A stretch of 34,358 bases of DNA from NCBI GenBank assembly GCA_050694055.1, contig JBOGWX010000039.1, forward strand, positions 1-34,358, read 5' to 3'. Position numbers and translations under genes: made by a program. Origin of the DNA: WHSV01 sp050694055 (lineage in GTDB: Bacteria; Actinomycetota; CADDZG01; WHSQ01). The notes below the pieces were generated by a model that did not search any database, had not been told where the DNA came from, and saw only the letters and a program-made list of their open reading frames with translations. Shown here one piece after another: positions 16,161 to 23,375 of this stretch (position 1 is the stretch's first letter; each line of letters begins with the position of its first letter).

Positions 16161-16444
16161 AGGTTCAGGCAACTTGCGACACCTGCGACAGGAAGTTTTT
16201 GTTGTCACAGATCGGTCCCCAGTCGGACGCTCCAGGAAGATGCCCCTTTTGTGGGGCCCGCTTCGCGCGCCACTACAACTCGGTCCTCATTGATGCAGTG
16301 TCCGAAGCCGAGATCGAGACCGAGCGGTTCATCAATGTCCTCGCCAAGCTGCAGGCGATGGAGACCGGGTTTGATATCGACATGGAAGCATTGCTGTCGC
16401 AGCTTCAACGCGAGGTGCTCGGGAACGAGCGGTCGCCCGCCTGA
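16157..16444 (+). CDS. Small zinc-ribbon protein
   Basis: 95 aa. Two CxxC pairs (C7/C10 in CDTC and C29/C32 in CPFC) form a zinc ribbon in the first ~35 residues, like the FmdB/MJ0042-type ribbons. A predicted helical, acidic C-terminal half (EAEIETERFINVLAKLQAM) follows. ATG overlaps the transporter stop (ATGA), and its own stop overlaps the following receiver gene (TGATG), so the three are translationally coupled. It might bind nucleic acid or another protein; function unknown. Confidence 0.75.
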   Translation: MKVQATCDTCDRKFLLSQIGPQSDAPGRCPFCGARFARHYNSVLIDAVSEAEIETERFINVLAKLQAMETGFDIDMEALLSQLQREVLGNERSPA

Positions 16445-16824
16445 TGACCAAGTCGTCGCTTGCCGTTCTCGTGGTCAGCGACGACCCACACCTTTCCTCC
16501 GAGATCGTCTACGCCTTTCCCGACCACGTCGGAGTCTCGTTTGCTCACGACGCGCGCGAGGCGTGGTCCTCGATGAGCGATTTCGTGCCCTCCATCGTGG
16601 TCCTCGACCTGCGTGCTGGAAGCGCCGGCGGTTACGGTCTGGCGCGCGACATGGAGGCGAACGACCGTCTGCGCGCGGTTCCTCGGCTGATCCTTTTGGA
16701 GCGGCCACAGGACGGCTGGCTCGCCGGGCAGGCCGGGGCAAGCGCCTACCGAGTCAAGCCCATTCCCACCGACGAGCTGGTCGAGGAGACCCTCGCGCTG
16801 GCCGCCGGCGCGGCTCCGTCCTAG
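16444..16824 (+). CDS. Stand-alone receiver (CheY-like) domain protein
   Basis: 126 aa, a single response-regulator receiver domain without output domain. Seen: acidic pair D13/D14 (VVSDDPHL), phosphoacceptor D55 (IVVLDLRAG) and K105 (RVKPIP). The usual Thr/Ser after strand 4 appears replaced by Glu (LILLER), so phosphorylation switching may be altered. Coupled to the zinc-ribbon gene by a TGATG overlap, suggesting the two work together. No histidine kinase is in the window. Confidence 0.78.
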   Translation: MTKSSLAVLVVSDDPHLSSEIVYAFPDHVGVSFAHDAREAWSSMSDFVPSIVVLDLRAGSAGGYGLARDMEANDRLRAVPRLILLERPQDGWLAGQAGASAYRVKPIPTDELVEETLALAAGAAPS

Positions 16825-16843
16825 ACCTCAGATCCTTCAGATC

Positions 16844-16862
16844 CCCATAGCCATGGGCTTTT
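16844..16862 (+). terminator. Weak terminator after the receiver gene
   Basis: CCCAT / AGCC loop / ATGGG followed by CTTTT. The stem is only 5 bp, but the position, 20 bp after the stop and before a promoter, is right. Confidence 0.4.
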
Positions 16863-16900
16863 CGGGTGGTTGACAGTTCCAAAGTCCCAGGTCAGGGGTA

Positions 16901-16929
16901 TTGCAGGTTTGGAATCTCATCCGTAGAAT
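16901..16929 (+). promoter_or_regulatory. Predicted whiB promoter
   Basis: TTGCAG (16901-16906), a 17-bp spacer and TAGAAT (16924-16929) form a good housekeeping-type promoter. A separate TTGACA at 16870-16875 lacks a partner at the right distance. The leader to the whiB start would be ~155 nt. Confidence 0.55.
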
Positions 16930-17090
16930 TACAGCATTGTTATTCGGGAGCCGAAGTCTCAGTTTGCCGGATAGAGGCACGGTCACAGCACCATCGGCGG
17001 CGAGCAACGAACGGTGGTGACGTGACTAACACGGATGCCCTCGTGGGGGATGCAGTACTCGGGGGACGCGGGAAAGGAAGGCCGGGGGAC

Positions 17091-17363
17091 ATGCAGCGGA
17101 TCACAACCAGACTCTTGCAACCCGTCGATTGGCAGAGCGCGGCTCGGTGCTCGGAGGTCGATCCCGAGATTTTCTTTCCCGAACGCGGCGGATCTTCCAA
17201 GGCCGCACGCGCGGTGTGCTCGGGATGCTCGGTACGCAATCACTGCCTCGAGTACGCGCTCAACAACAAAGAGCAATTCGGAATCTGGGGTGGGACCTCC
17301 GAGCGCGAACGCCGGCGTCTTCGTAAGGAACGCACTCTGCGACGACTCCGCGCGGTTTCGTAG
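17091..17363 (+). CDS. whiB: WhiB-family Fe-S transcriptional regulator
   Basis: 90-aa Wbl protein. It has the four cluster-binding cysteines C20, C43, C46 and C52 (C-x22-CxxC-x5-C), the GIWGG turn (64-68) and a basic C-terminal tail (ERRRLRKERTLRRLR) for DNA contact. Wbl proteins bind a 4Fe-4S cluster sensitive to O2 or NO and act with sigma-A; the family is essentially restricted to actinobacteria and their phages. ATG 17091 is chosen; AAGGAAGG lies ~10-15 nt upstream. A GTG near 17022 would add ~23 residues without homology. Which Wbl subgroup it belongs to is not clear; the short form resembles WhiB1/WhiB2-type regulators. Confidence 0.93.
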   Translation: MQRITTRLLQPVDWQSAARCSEVDPEIFFPERGGSSKAARAVCSGCSVRNHCLEYALNNKEQFGIWGGTSERERRRLRKERTLRRLRAVS

Positions 17364-17665
17364 CTTCTCTCGACCGCGCTCACTGCGCGAACTACCGAGA
17401 AAACACTCTCGTCGAGCGGACGCGGTAGCACCAAATCAGACTGCTTCGATGACTAATCTCACTTGCGCGCGCGTCCCGCGCTGCAATCAAGCTCTCATGC
17501 GCGTTGCTCAAAGACTTGATTAACCGCGACAAATGTTGCCTAATTATTCGGTGAATGCGCGCTTGTGCGCGTTTGTGGGTAAAGAAAGCTTCGTCGTTCG
17601 CATAGCGCGCGACCGAAGAGGACGAGACGAAGTCAACCGCGGCTTCGTCGAGAACGGGAACGGAG
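17364..17665 (+). promoter_or_regulatory. 302-bp intergenic region with a likely promoter for the histone-like gene
   Basis: AT-richer than the rest of the window. A candidate promoter is TTGATT (17516-17521), a 19-bp spacer and TAATTA (17541-17546). A hairpin-prone GCGCGC-TTGT-GCGCG follows (17556-17570 region). I see no small gene or tRNA here and no convincing whiB terminator. Confidence 0.4.
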
Positions 17666-17674
17666 GTGCCGGAG

Positions 17675-18172
17675 TTGGCAGCTAAGAAGACCACGGGCAG
17701 AAGGAAGAGCGCGGGTCGCAAGACGACTCGGAAACCCGCGGCTCGAAAGTCGAGCGGCCGCAAGTCGACGGCTCGTAAGTCGACCGGCCGCAAGAGCACC
17801 GCACGAAGGTCGACCGGCCGCAAGAAGGCCACCGGCCGCAAGAAGACCACCGGTCGTAAGAAGAGCACCGCACGCAAGACGACCGGCCGCAAGAAGACGA
17901 CGGCCCGCAAGAAGACTGCAGCTCGCAAGGCGGCGGCAACTCGCAAGAGGGCCGCAGGTCGCAGAAGGGCCGCAGGTCGCAAGGCGGCGGCAACTCGCAA
18001 GAGGACCGCAGCTCGCAGGAAGACCGCAGGTCGCAAGGCGGCGGCAACACGCAAGAAGTCCACAGGCCGCAGGAAGTCCGCAGCGCGCAAGGGCACCGCT
18101 CGCAAGTCGACGGCGAGAAAGTCGGCGGGTCGCAGGAAGACCACCGGCCGTAAGAAGTCGACTAGAAGGTAG
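17675..18172 (+). CDS. Lys/Arg-rich histone H1-like nucleoid protein
   Basis: 165 aa composed almost only of Lys, Arg, Ala, Thr, Ser and Gly in short repeats such as GRKKTT, ARKSTGRKS and ARKAAATRK. It resembles the free histone-H1-like (Hc1/AlgP type) proteins and the C-terminal tails of actinobacterial HU (HupB), but no HU fold precedes the tail. It would be disordered, extremely basic and bind DNA nonspecifically. TTG 17675 is the preferred start: GGAGG (17662-17666) lies 8 nt upstream and the protein then begins MAAKKTTG. A GTG at 17666 in the same frame overlaps that Shine-Dalgarno. The stop is 3 bp from the stop of the convergent gene. Confidence 0.85.
   Translation: MAAKKTTGRRKSAGRKTTRKPAARKSSGRKSTARKSTGRKSTARRSTGRKKATGRKKTTGRKKSTARKTTGRKKTTARKKTAARKAAATRKRAAGRRRAAGRKAAATRKRTAARRKTAGRKAAATRKKSTGRRKSAARKGTARKSTARKSAGRRKTTGRKKSTRR
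17700..18165 (+). repeat. Degenerate tandem repeats within the H1-like gene
   Basis: Repeated 9-18-bp blocks (GGCCGCAAGAAGAC, GGTCGCAAGGCGGCGGCAA and similar) run through the gene, with variation mainly at third positions. Such tracts expand and contract by slippage, and copy number may vary between strains or be misassembled. Confidence 0.7.
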
Positions 18173-18175
18173 CGG

Positions 18176-19057
18176 TTAGAGCCCGGCTGCGGCCAGGGCG
18201 GATTCGAGCGAGCGACTCGGTTCCTGCAGGAGCCGGGTCGCTTGCGCGTCCGGCGAAGGAAGAAAGCGCCGGGGGGGAAGTCCCACGATCTCGGTCGCAA
18301 GAATCGAGGCGTCCTGCGCACGGGCTGCGGCGGCGACCGCCTCAAAGGCAACATCGATTCCCGTCGCGGTGGGTTTCGTCAGGTTCATCGACACCTGACA
18401 AGTGCGGGGCGGATCGATGACGAGTCCCAGGGCTCGAACGCCGGTGAGCCCCCCACCGGACTCCCTTACGCGCGCCGCAACGGCACGCGCTACCTCCGGC
18501 TCGCAGTCGAGCCACACATTGAACGCGATCAAGACGTGGCGCGCTCCAACGCACACGGCCCCCCAGGCCCGGGTTACCTCCGCATCTCCGAAGTCGGGGG
18601 GCAATCCCAGCGTGCTTCTCCGGCGGAGGGCTTCGAGACCTCCCCGCCGAAGGTCGGGCAGCACGCGTGTGCCTGGACGCAATGCCGCCTCGCCGTAGAG
18701 GTAAACCGGGAGACCGGCGCGTTCGGCGATCAGCGTGCCCGTTCGTCGCGCCGCATCGACTGCAATCTGCATCGATTCACCGTGCGGGACGTAAGGGCAC
18801 ACGTCGAGGACTCCGGTACGAGGATGAACGCCCTGTTGCTCGGTCAGATCGAGACGCTTGGATTCAATCGCCAGAGCCGTCATCGCTTCGACCAACGATT
18901 CGGTGGACCCGGCCACGGTGAAGACGGTCCGCTCATGAACTGCGTCTGAATGAGTATCGAGCACCAACGCTCCGCACGCCGCGACGGCTTCGGCGAGATC
19001 GGCGACGAGTTTCTCGTTGCTCCCCACCGACACGTTCGGGACGGCTACCACGGACAT
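18176..19057 (-). CDS. Glutamate formimidoyltransferase-like protein
   Basis: 293 aa, matching the formiminotransferase domain (N-terminal plus middle subdomains) of FTCD: VVAVPNVSVGSN at the start, VLDTHSDAVHERTVFTVAG, QGVHPRTGVLDVCPYVP, ERAGLPVYLYGEAA and FNVWLDC. The enzyme moves a formimino group between formiminoglutamate and tetrahydrofolate in histidine degradation. No other hut gene or cyclodeaminase (fchA) is in the window, so the pathway assignment is uncertain; a folate-linked one-carbon role is possible. ATG start lies 50 bp from the divergent DUF302 gene. Confidence 0.85.
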   Translation of the reverse strand: MSVVAVPNVSVGSNEKLVADLAEAVAACGALVLDTHSDAVHERTVFTVAGSTESLVEAMTALAIESKRLDLTEQQGVHPRTGVLDVCPYVPHGESMQIAVDAARRTGTLIAERAGLPVYLYGEAALRPGTRVLPDLRRGGLEALRRRSTLGLPPDFGDAEVTRAWGAVCVGARHVLIAFNVWLDCEPEVARAVAARVRESGGGLTGVRALGLVIDPPRTCQVSMNLTKPTATGIDVAFEAVAAAARAQDASILATEIVGLPPRRFLPSPDAQATRLLQEPSRSLESALAAAGL

Positions 19058-19107
19058 ACGCGCGGGCTTCTTTCGCTAGTTCTGGCAAAGGCGGTACCGT
19101 ATGAGGG

Positions 19108-19503
19108 ATGACCGATTACGGCTACAGCGTCGAAGTGGCCGAGGGCTACGAAGAGGCCATCTTACGAACCCGGCTTGCCCTCAAGAGTGAGGGCTTTTCC
19201 ATCCTCACCGAGATGCACGTGGGAGGTCTGCTCGGGCCCGAGGCGGGAAGCGATCGTCAATACCTCATCATGGGGGCCTGGTCGCCCGCCACCAGTCAAT
19301 CCGACATGGGTGCGGGCATGCAGGTCGCCGTCCATCTTCCGTGTAACGTCATGGTGCAGGAGACGGGGACGATCGCTCTCGTCGCTGCGCTCGACCCGAC
19401 CGAGGACCTCGAGGGGCCGAACGTCATTTCAGACGACCTAGCAGACGAAGCGCGCGCCGCACTGGGGCGAGTGTTGCAGAAGGCGACGGTGAGCCTCGAG
19501 TGA
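19108..19503 (+). CDS. DUF302-family protein
   Basis: 131 aa with the DUF302 pattern: an N-terminal YEEAILRTRLALKSEGFSILTEM helix-strand, and a later VAVHLPCNVMVQETG-type strand that follows a variable loop. The family forms small alpha/beta domains of unknown activity, sometimes linked to sulfur or redox genes. The stop overlaps the next gene's GTG (GTGA), so it is translated together with the PucR-type regulator. The upstream spacer holds CCGTATGAGGG immediately before the ATG, giving a weak Shine-Dalgarno (GAGGG). Confidence 0.8.
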   Translation: MTDYGYSVEVAEGYEEAILRTRLALKSEGFSILTEMHVGGLLGPEAGSDRQYLIMGAWSPATSQSDMGAGMQVAVHLPCNVMVQETGTIALVAALDPTEDLEGPNVISDDLADEARAALGRVLQKATVSLE

Positions 19504-20738
19504 AGGAATCTACCGAGACGCGTCAGATCGTCGACGGCTTCCTCGAGCGTCTTGACGAGGTAGTCGAGGACTCGAGCGTCGCGATCTGGGGTGACGTCGA
19601 GTCTTACAGTCGCCTGGGCGACGCATTCAAGGACGACGTGCGCAGCGCGGTCCGAGAGAACGTCGCCATCCTGGCCCATGTCTTGGGCGTCGGAAAGGAT
19701 GTGAGCCGGGCCGATCTGGAGCCCATCGAGCGCGTCGGAGCGCGCCGAGCCGAAGCGGGAATCCCTCTGGAGGATGTGCTCCACGCTTACCGGATCGTGT
19801 CGCGCGTCTGCTGGGGCGCGCTGTCCCAGGAATGTCGTGCGTTCAAGGGAGAAGCGCTCGAAGCCACGATAGCTATCGCCGAGGCCGTCCTGCGCTACAC
19901 CGATCACATCAACACCAGCGTCGCGGAGGCATACGCGCGGGCACAACGCGCCATCGTGAGAGAGCAGGAGGGAGCCCGCCGCGAGTTTCTGTCGGATCTG
20001 CTTTACGGCACCGACGCATCTCCCGACGACATCCTCAGGCGGGCCCATGCGTTCGGGTATGACCTGTCGTTGAGCTACGTCGCGATGGTCGGCGCCGGCC
20101 GCGGCTCCAACGGCAGGGAGATGGAGGTTGCCGCGGCCGCAACGAGAGCGGCCGAACTCGCCAATACCGATCCCATCGTGCTCCAGAAGGCGGAGCACAC
20201 CATTGCGCTGATACCCGCGGGTCCGTTGGTGGATCTCGCTACCCTGCCGGAGAAGTTGGTCTCCGATCTGGAGGGAACCTGGGACTTCGGGTTCGGCGGG
20301 CCCGCACCGGGGCTCGAGGGCATCCGCAAGGCCTACCTCGAGGCACGCGAGGCCCTCGAGATCGGTACGGCGCTGGGTCTCGACGGGCCCGTGTATCGGT
20401 TCGACGATCTGCTCCTGTACCACTTCTTGAGGATCGAGCCGGCACTCGTAGATCGCTTCGTGGACCAGATGCTCGGCGAGGTCATTGCCTACGACGACCG
20501 TCGAAAAGGCGAGCTCATCAAGACCATGGATGCCTACTTCTCGGCCGATGACAGCGTGAAGCTCGCGGGTGAGAGGTTGTTCGCCCATCCCCATACGGTG
20601 ACCTACAGGCTCAAGCAGATAGAAAAGCTGACCGGTTGGTCACTCAGAGATCCAGAGGACAAGATCCGTCTGCAACTCGCGCTGCGCGCCTTCAAGCTTG
20701 CCCAGGCGCGCAGCGACGCCGCCGGCGACCTTCTCTAG
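19500..20738 (+). CDS. PucR/CdaR-type transcriptional regulator with RsbRD-like N-terminus
   Basis: 412 aa. Residues ~5-160 are a helical RsbRD-like sensory domain (DVLHAYRIVSRVCWGAL). Residues ~165-310 look like the degenerate GGDEF-like CdaR domain. The C-terminus holds the PucR helix-turn-helix: TMDAYFSADDSVKLAGERLFAH followed by HPHTVTYRLKQIEKLTGW. Such regulators respond to small metabolites and often control neighbouring catabolic genes. GTG 19500 overlaps the DUF302 stop. Target and ligand are unknown. Confidence 0.88.
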   Translation: MKESTETRQIVDGFLERLDEVVEDSSVAIWGDVESYSRLGDAFKDDVRSAVRENVAILAHVLGVGKDVSRADLEPIERVGARRAEAGIPLEDVLHAYRIVSRVCWGALSQECRAFKGEALEATIAIAEAVLRYTDHINTSVAEAYARAQRAIVREQEGARREFLSDLLYGTDASPDDILRRAHAFGYDLSLSYVAMVGAGRGSNGREMEVAAAATRAAELANTDPIVLQKAEHTIALIPAGPLVDLATLPEKLVSDLEGTWDFGFGGPAPGLEGIRKAYLEAREALEIGTALGLDGPVYRFDDLLLYHFLRIEPALVDRFVDQMLGEVIAYDDRRKGELIKTMDAYFSADDSVKLAGERLFAHPHTVTYRLKQIEKLTGWSLRDPEDKIRLQLALRAFKLAQARSDAAGDLL

Positions 20739-20751
20739 GTCACCGGACCCC

Positions 20752-20779
20752 GAGAGCGCCTCGCTGGTCGGCGGCTCTC
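20752..20779 (+). terminator. Hairpin after the PucR-type gene
   Basis: GAGAGC-GCC ... GGC-g-GCTCTC forms a 9-bp interrupted stem 13 bp after the stop. It has no U tract. Confidence 0.4.
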
Positions 20780-20803
20780 CGGCCGTTTGCTAACCTGCCG
20801 GGC

Positions 20804-22384
20804 GTGCCACAGCGCGTAATGATCATCGGTTGGGACGGAGTCGACTGGAAGGTCCTCCGGCCCATGCTCGACAGGGGCGAACTGCCCAATCTCGCCGCGC
20901 TCATCGAGCGTGGAGCCGTCGGGGATTGCCTTTCGACGGTTCCCTCACACTCCTGGTGTGCGTGGCCGACGTTCATGACCGGGCTGAATCCGGCAGGTCA
21001 TGCCGTGTTCGATATCCTCGAGCACAAGCCCGGAGTGTCGAAACGGCTCCCCATCACCTCGAAATCGATCAAGGCGCGCACCATCCTTCACGACATGTCC
21101 GACGCCGGCAAGACGACCATCGCGGCGAACATCCCGCTTACCTTTCCGACCTGGGACATCAAGGGCAAGATGATCGCCGGTGGCGTACTTCCCGCGGCGC
21201 GCTCGTACACGCACCCCCCCGAACTCCAGGAAGAGCTCGACCGCAATGCACCGTTCCCCGTCAACGGGATGAGCTGGACGACCTACCGGAATCGTCCCGA
21301 ACCGTTTCTCGACGAGTGCGCCGAGATCACGGCCAAACGCCAGAAGAGCTTCGAGTATCTGCTCGACACGACGGAGTGGGACTTCGCGGTGCTGGTGTAC
21401 GTGTCCACCGACCGAATACAGCATTGCCTGATGGAGTACGTGGCGCCCGAGCACCCGCGCTACGAGGAGCTGAAGGAGTCACCCGTAGCAGTGAAGGTAC
21501 GGGGCATGTACCAACAGCTCGATGCGGGCTTGCAGCCACTTCTCGAGCGCACGACGGACGACGACCTCGTCATCTTCATGAGCGACCACGGCCACCAACC
21601 CTGCACCCGGACGTGCACGATGGACCGCATCCTTGCGAGCCTCGGATTCCTCGAGTTCGGACGGGGAAGCGTCGCGTTCAACCTCATCCGCTGGGGGCCG
21701 GGACGTCGCATCGGTCGGAGGCTCTACGATCTCTTCAAGTTGCACGGCAAGGTCAAGATCCCGGCCTCGCCCATCGAGTGGGGCAAGACGCGCGCGTACA
21801 CGAGCGTCGTGTCCACCGGCGAAGGGGTTTCGGTGAATCTCAAGGGACGGGAGCCGCAGGGCACCGTCGACCCCAAGGATTACGAGAAGGTGCGCGACGA
21901 GTTGTACGAGGCGCTCGACGGCTTTCGCGATCCCGAGACCGGCACCAACCCGATTGGCAAGATCTACCGTAAGGAAGATGTCATGCACGGCGAGCACTTC
22001 GACACGGCCCCCGACCTCCTCCTGGTTCCGGCCCCCTTCTACTCGTTGACGCACGCGAAGGGCATGGTCGAGGATGCCGACTGGCTGTCGGGAGACCACC
22101 GTCTCGAGGGCGTCGTCGTGGCGACGGGCCCGGAGGTCACCGCGGGGCCGCTGAAGGAAACCGCCTACCTGCAGGACCTGGGCCCGACGGCCCTGGCGGC
22201 CCTCGGAGTTCCCAGCGGGATTCCTCGCGATGGGGCGGTGCTCGAGTCGCTGGTGGGTGAGGGAGTAGAGCTCGAGGTGAACGAGTCCTCGGTGCGTACC
22301 GGCGCGCGCGATGAGAGCGGGCTAACCTCTGGCGAAGAAGGAGAGATCGAGGACCAGTTACGCGGCCTTGGTTACGTCGAATGA
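20804..22384 (+). CDS. Alkaline-phosphatase-superfamily phosphodiesterase/phosphotransferase
   Basis: 526 aa of the type I phosphodiesterase/nucleotide pyrophosphatase class. Seen: the first metal aspartate in IIGWDGVDW (D11), the nucleophile loop STVPSHSWCAWPTFMTG (44-60), STDRIQH (metal) and MSDHGHQPC (metal). Homologues hydrolyse phosphodiesters or move phospho-groups onto glycans or lipids; no signal peptide or membrane anchor is seen, so it should be cytosolic. GTG 20804 is chosen because homology begins at once. No Shine-Dalgarno precedes it, and a -10-like TAACCT (20791-20796) lies 7 bp upstream, suggesting a leaderless transcript. The last ~40 residues are acidic. Confidence 0.85.
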   Translation: MPQRVMIIGWDGVDWKVLRPMLDRGELPNLAALIERGAVGDCLSTVPSHSWCAWPTFMTGLNPAGHAVFDILEHKPGVSKRLPITSKSIKARTILHDMSDAGKTTIAANIPLTFPTWDIKGKMIAGGVLPAARSYTHPPELQEELDRNAPFPVNGMSWTTYRNRPEPFLDECAEITAKRQKSFEYLLDTTEWDFAVLVYVSTDRIQHCLMEYVAPEHPRYEELKESPVAVKVRGMYQQLDAGLQPLLERTTDDDLVIFMSDHGHQPCTRTCTMDRILASLGFLEFGRGSVAFNLIRWGPGRRIGRRLYDLFKLHGKVKIPASPIEWGKTRAYTSVVSTGEGVSVNLKGREPQGTVDPKDYEKVRDELYEALDGFRDPETGTNPIGKIYRKEDVMHGEHFDTAPDLLLVPAPFYSLTHAKGMVEDADWLSGDHRLEGVVVATGPEVTAGPLKETAYLQDLGPTALAALGVPSGIPRDGAVLESLVGEGVELEVNESSVRTGARDESGLTSGEEGEIEDQLRGLGYVE

Positions 22385-22415
22385 TTCCGCCGCCTGGCCT
22401 TTAGAGGAGGACGAA

Positions 22416-23372
22416 GTGCCGGTATCACGTGCTCGCAGATCCTGTCTGTCCGTCCCTGGAAGCTCCCCCAAGATGCTGGCCAAGTCTCCGACGCTTCCCG
22501 CCGACGAGGTCTTCATGGACCTCGAAGACTCGGTGGCGCCGCTCGCCAAGGCGGACGCGCGCGGCAACCTCATCGATGCGTTGAAGAACAACGACTGGGG
22601 CGACAAGACCGTTGTCGTGCGCATCAACTCGATAGACACCCAATGGGCCGCAGACGATCTGAAGACGGTCGTCGAGGGGGCCGGAGCGCGCATCGACTGC
22701 ATCATGATCCCCAAGGTCCAGCATGCCCACGAGGTTCTTTTCGTGGATCACATGCTGAGGATGATCGAAGCCACGACGGGGCTCGAGAAACGGATCGGCC
22801 TCGAGATTCAGATCGAGACCGCAACCGGGCTCAGGAACATCTACGACATCGCTCATGCCTCGGACCGGGCGGAAACGCTCATCTTTGGACCTGCGGACAT
22901 GAGCGCATCGCTGGGGCTGCCGACCGTGACGGCAGGTCTGCCGATGCCCGGATACCCCGGCGATCACTGGCATTGGGTGCTCGAGACCATCCTGGTGGCG
23001 GCGCGCGACGCCAATCTGCAGGTCATCGACGGCCCCTATCTGCTGATCAAAGACCTCGACGGCTTTCGTGACATGGCCCTGCGCGCACGGGCGCTCGGGT
23101 ACGACGGCAAGTGGGCGCTGCACCCGGCGCAGGTCGACGTGCTCAACGAGGTGTTCACTCCCACGCAGGACGAGTACGACAAGGCTGAGGCCCTGCTCGA
23201 GGCTTACAAGGAGGCGACCGAAGTCGACCAGCGGGGTGCCGTCATGTTCGGCACCGAGATGATCGACGAGGCGTCACGCAAGATGGCGGTTCAGTTCGCC
23301 GAGCGAGGCCGGGCGGCCGGCCTCAAACCCCAGAAGTCCTACGCCGACTTCAAGGAACAATGGGAGGCGTAG
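22416..23372 (+). CDS. Malyl-CoA lyase-like (HpcH/HpaI/CitE family)
   Basis: 318 aa TIM-barrel C-C lyase of the CitE/malyl-CoA family. Seen: CLSVPGSSPKML, VFMDLEDSVAP (metal), VRINSIDT (Arg), IMIPKV, LEIQIETATGL (catalytic/metal Glu), FGPADMSASLG (Asp) and HWHWVLETI. The NDWGDKT, HWHW and KWALHPAQVDVLNEVFTP segments are especially like L-malyl-CoA/beta-methylmalyl-CoA lyases, which cleave (methyl)malyl-CoA to glyoxylate plus acetyl- or propionyl-CoA. A CitE or malyl-CoA thioesterase role is not excluded. GTG 22416 is set by AGGAGG 5 nt upstream; an ATG at 22368 would overlap the previous gene. The dehydrogenase follows after 3 bp. Confidence 0.87.
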   Translation: MPVSRARRSCLSVPGSSPKMLAKSPTLPADEVFMDLEDSVAPLAKADARGNLIDALKNNDWGDKTVVVRINSIDTQWAADDLKTVVEGAGARIDCIMIPKVQHAHEVLFVDHMLRMIEATTGLEKRIGLEIQIETATGLRNIYDIAHASDRAETLIFGPADMSASLGLPTVTAGLPMPGYPGDHWHWVLETILVAARDANLQVIDGPYLLIKDLDGFRDMALRARALGYDGKWALHPAQVDVLNEVFTPTQDEYDKAEALLEAYKEATEVDQRGAVMFGTEMIDEASRKMAVQFAERGRAAGLKPQKSYADFKEQWEA

Positions 23373-23375
23373 GTC

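Noticed and set aside
17392..18354. A 320-codon minus-strand frame opposite the histone-like gene
   Set aside because: Leu/Arg/Pro-rich repeats simply mirror the Lys/Arg repeats; there is no Shine-Dalgarno or domain.
19296..20594. A 432-codon open frame on the minus strand
   Set aside because: Antisense shadow of the DUF302 and PucR-type genes; no recognisable domain.
20830..21972. A 380-codon plus-strand frame in another phase within the phosphodiesterase gene
   Set aside because: Arg/Pro-rich shadow of a gene with clear metal-site motifs.
22368..22415. Upstream ATG start for the malyl-CoA-lyase-like gene
   Set aside because: It overlaps the previous gene and lacks homology; GTG 22416 has AGGAGG at 5 nt.
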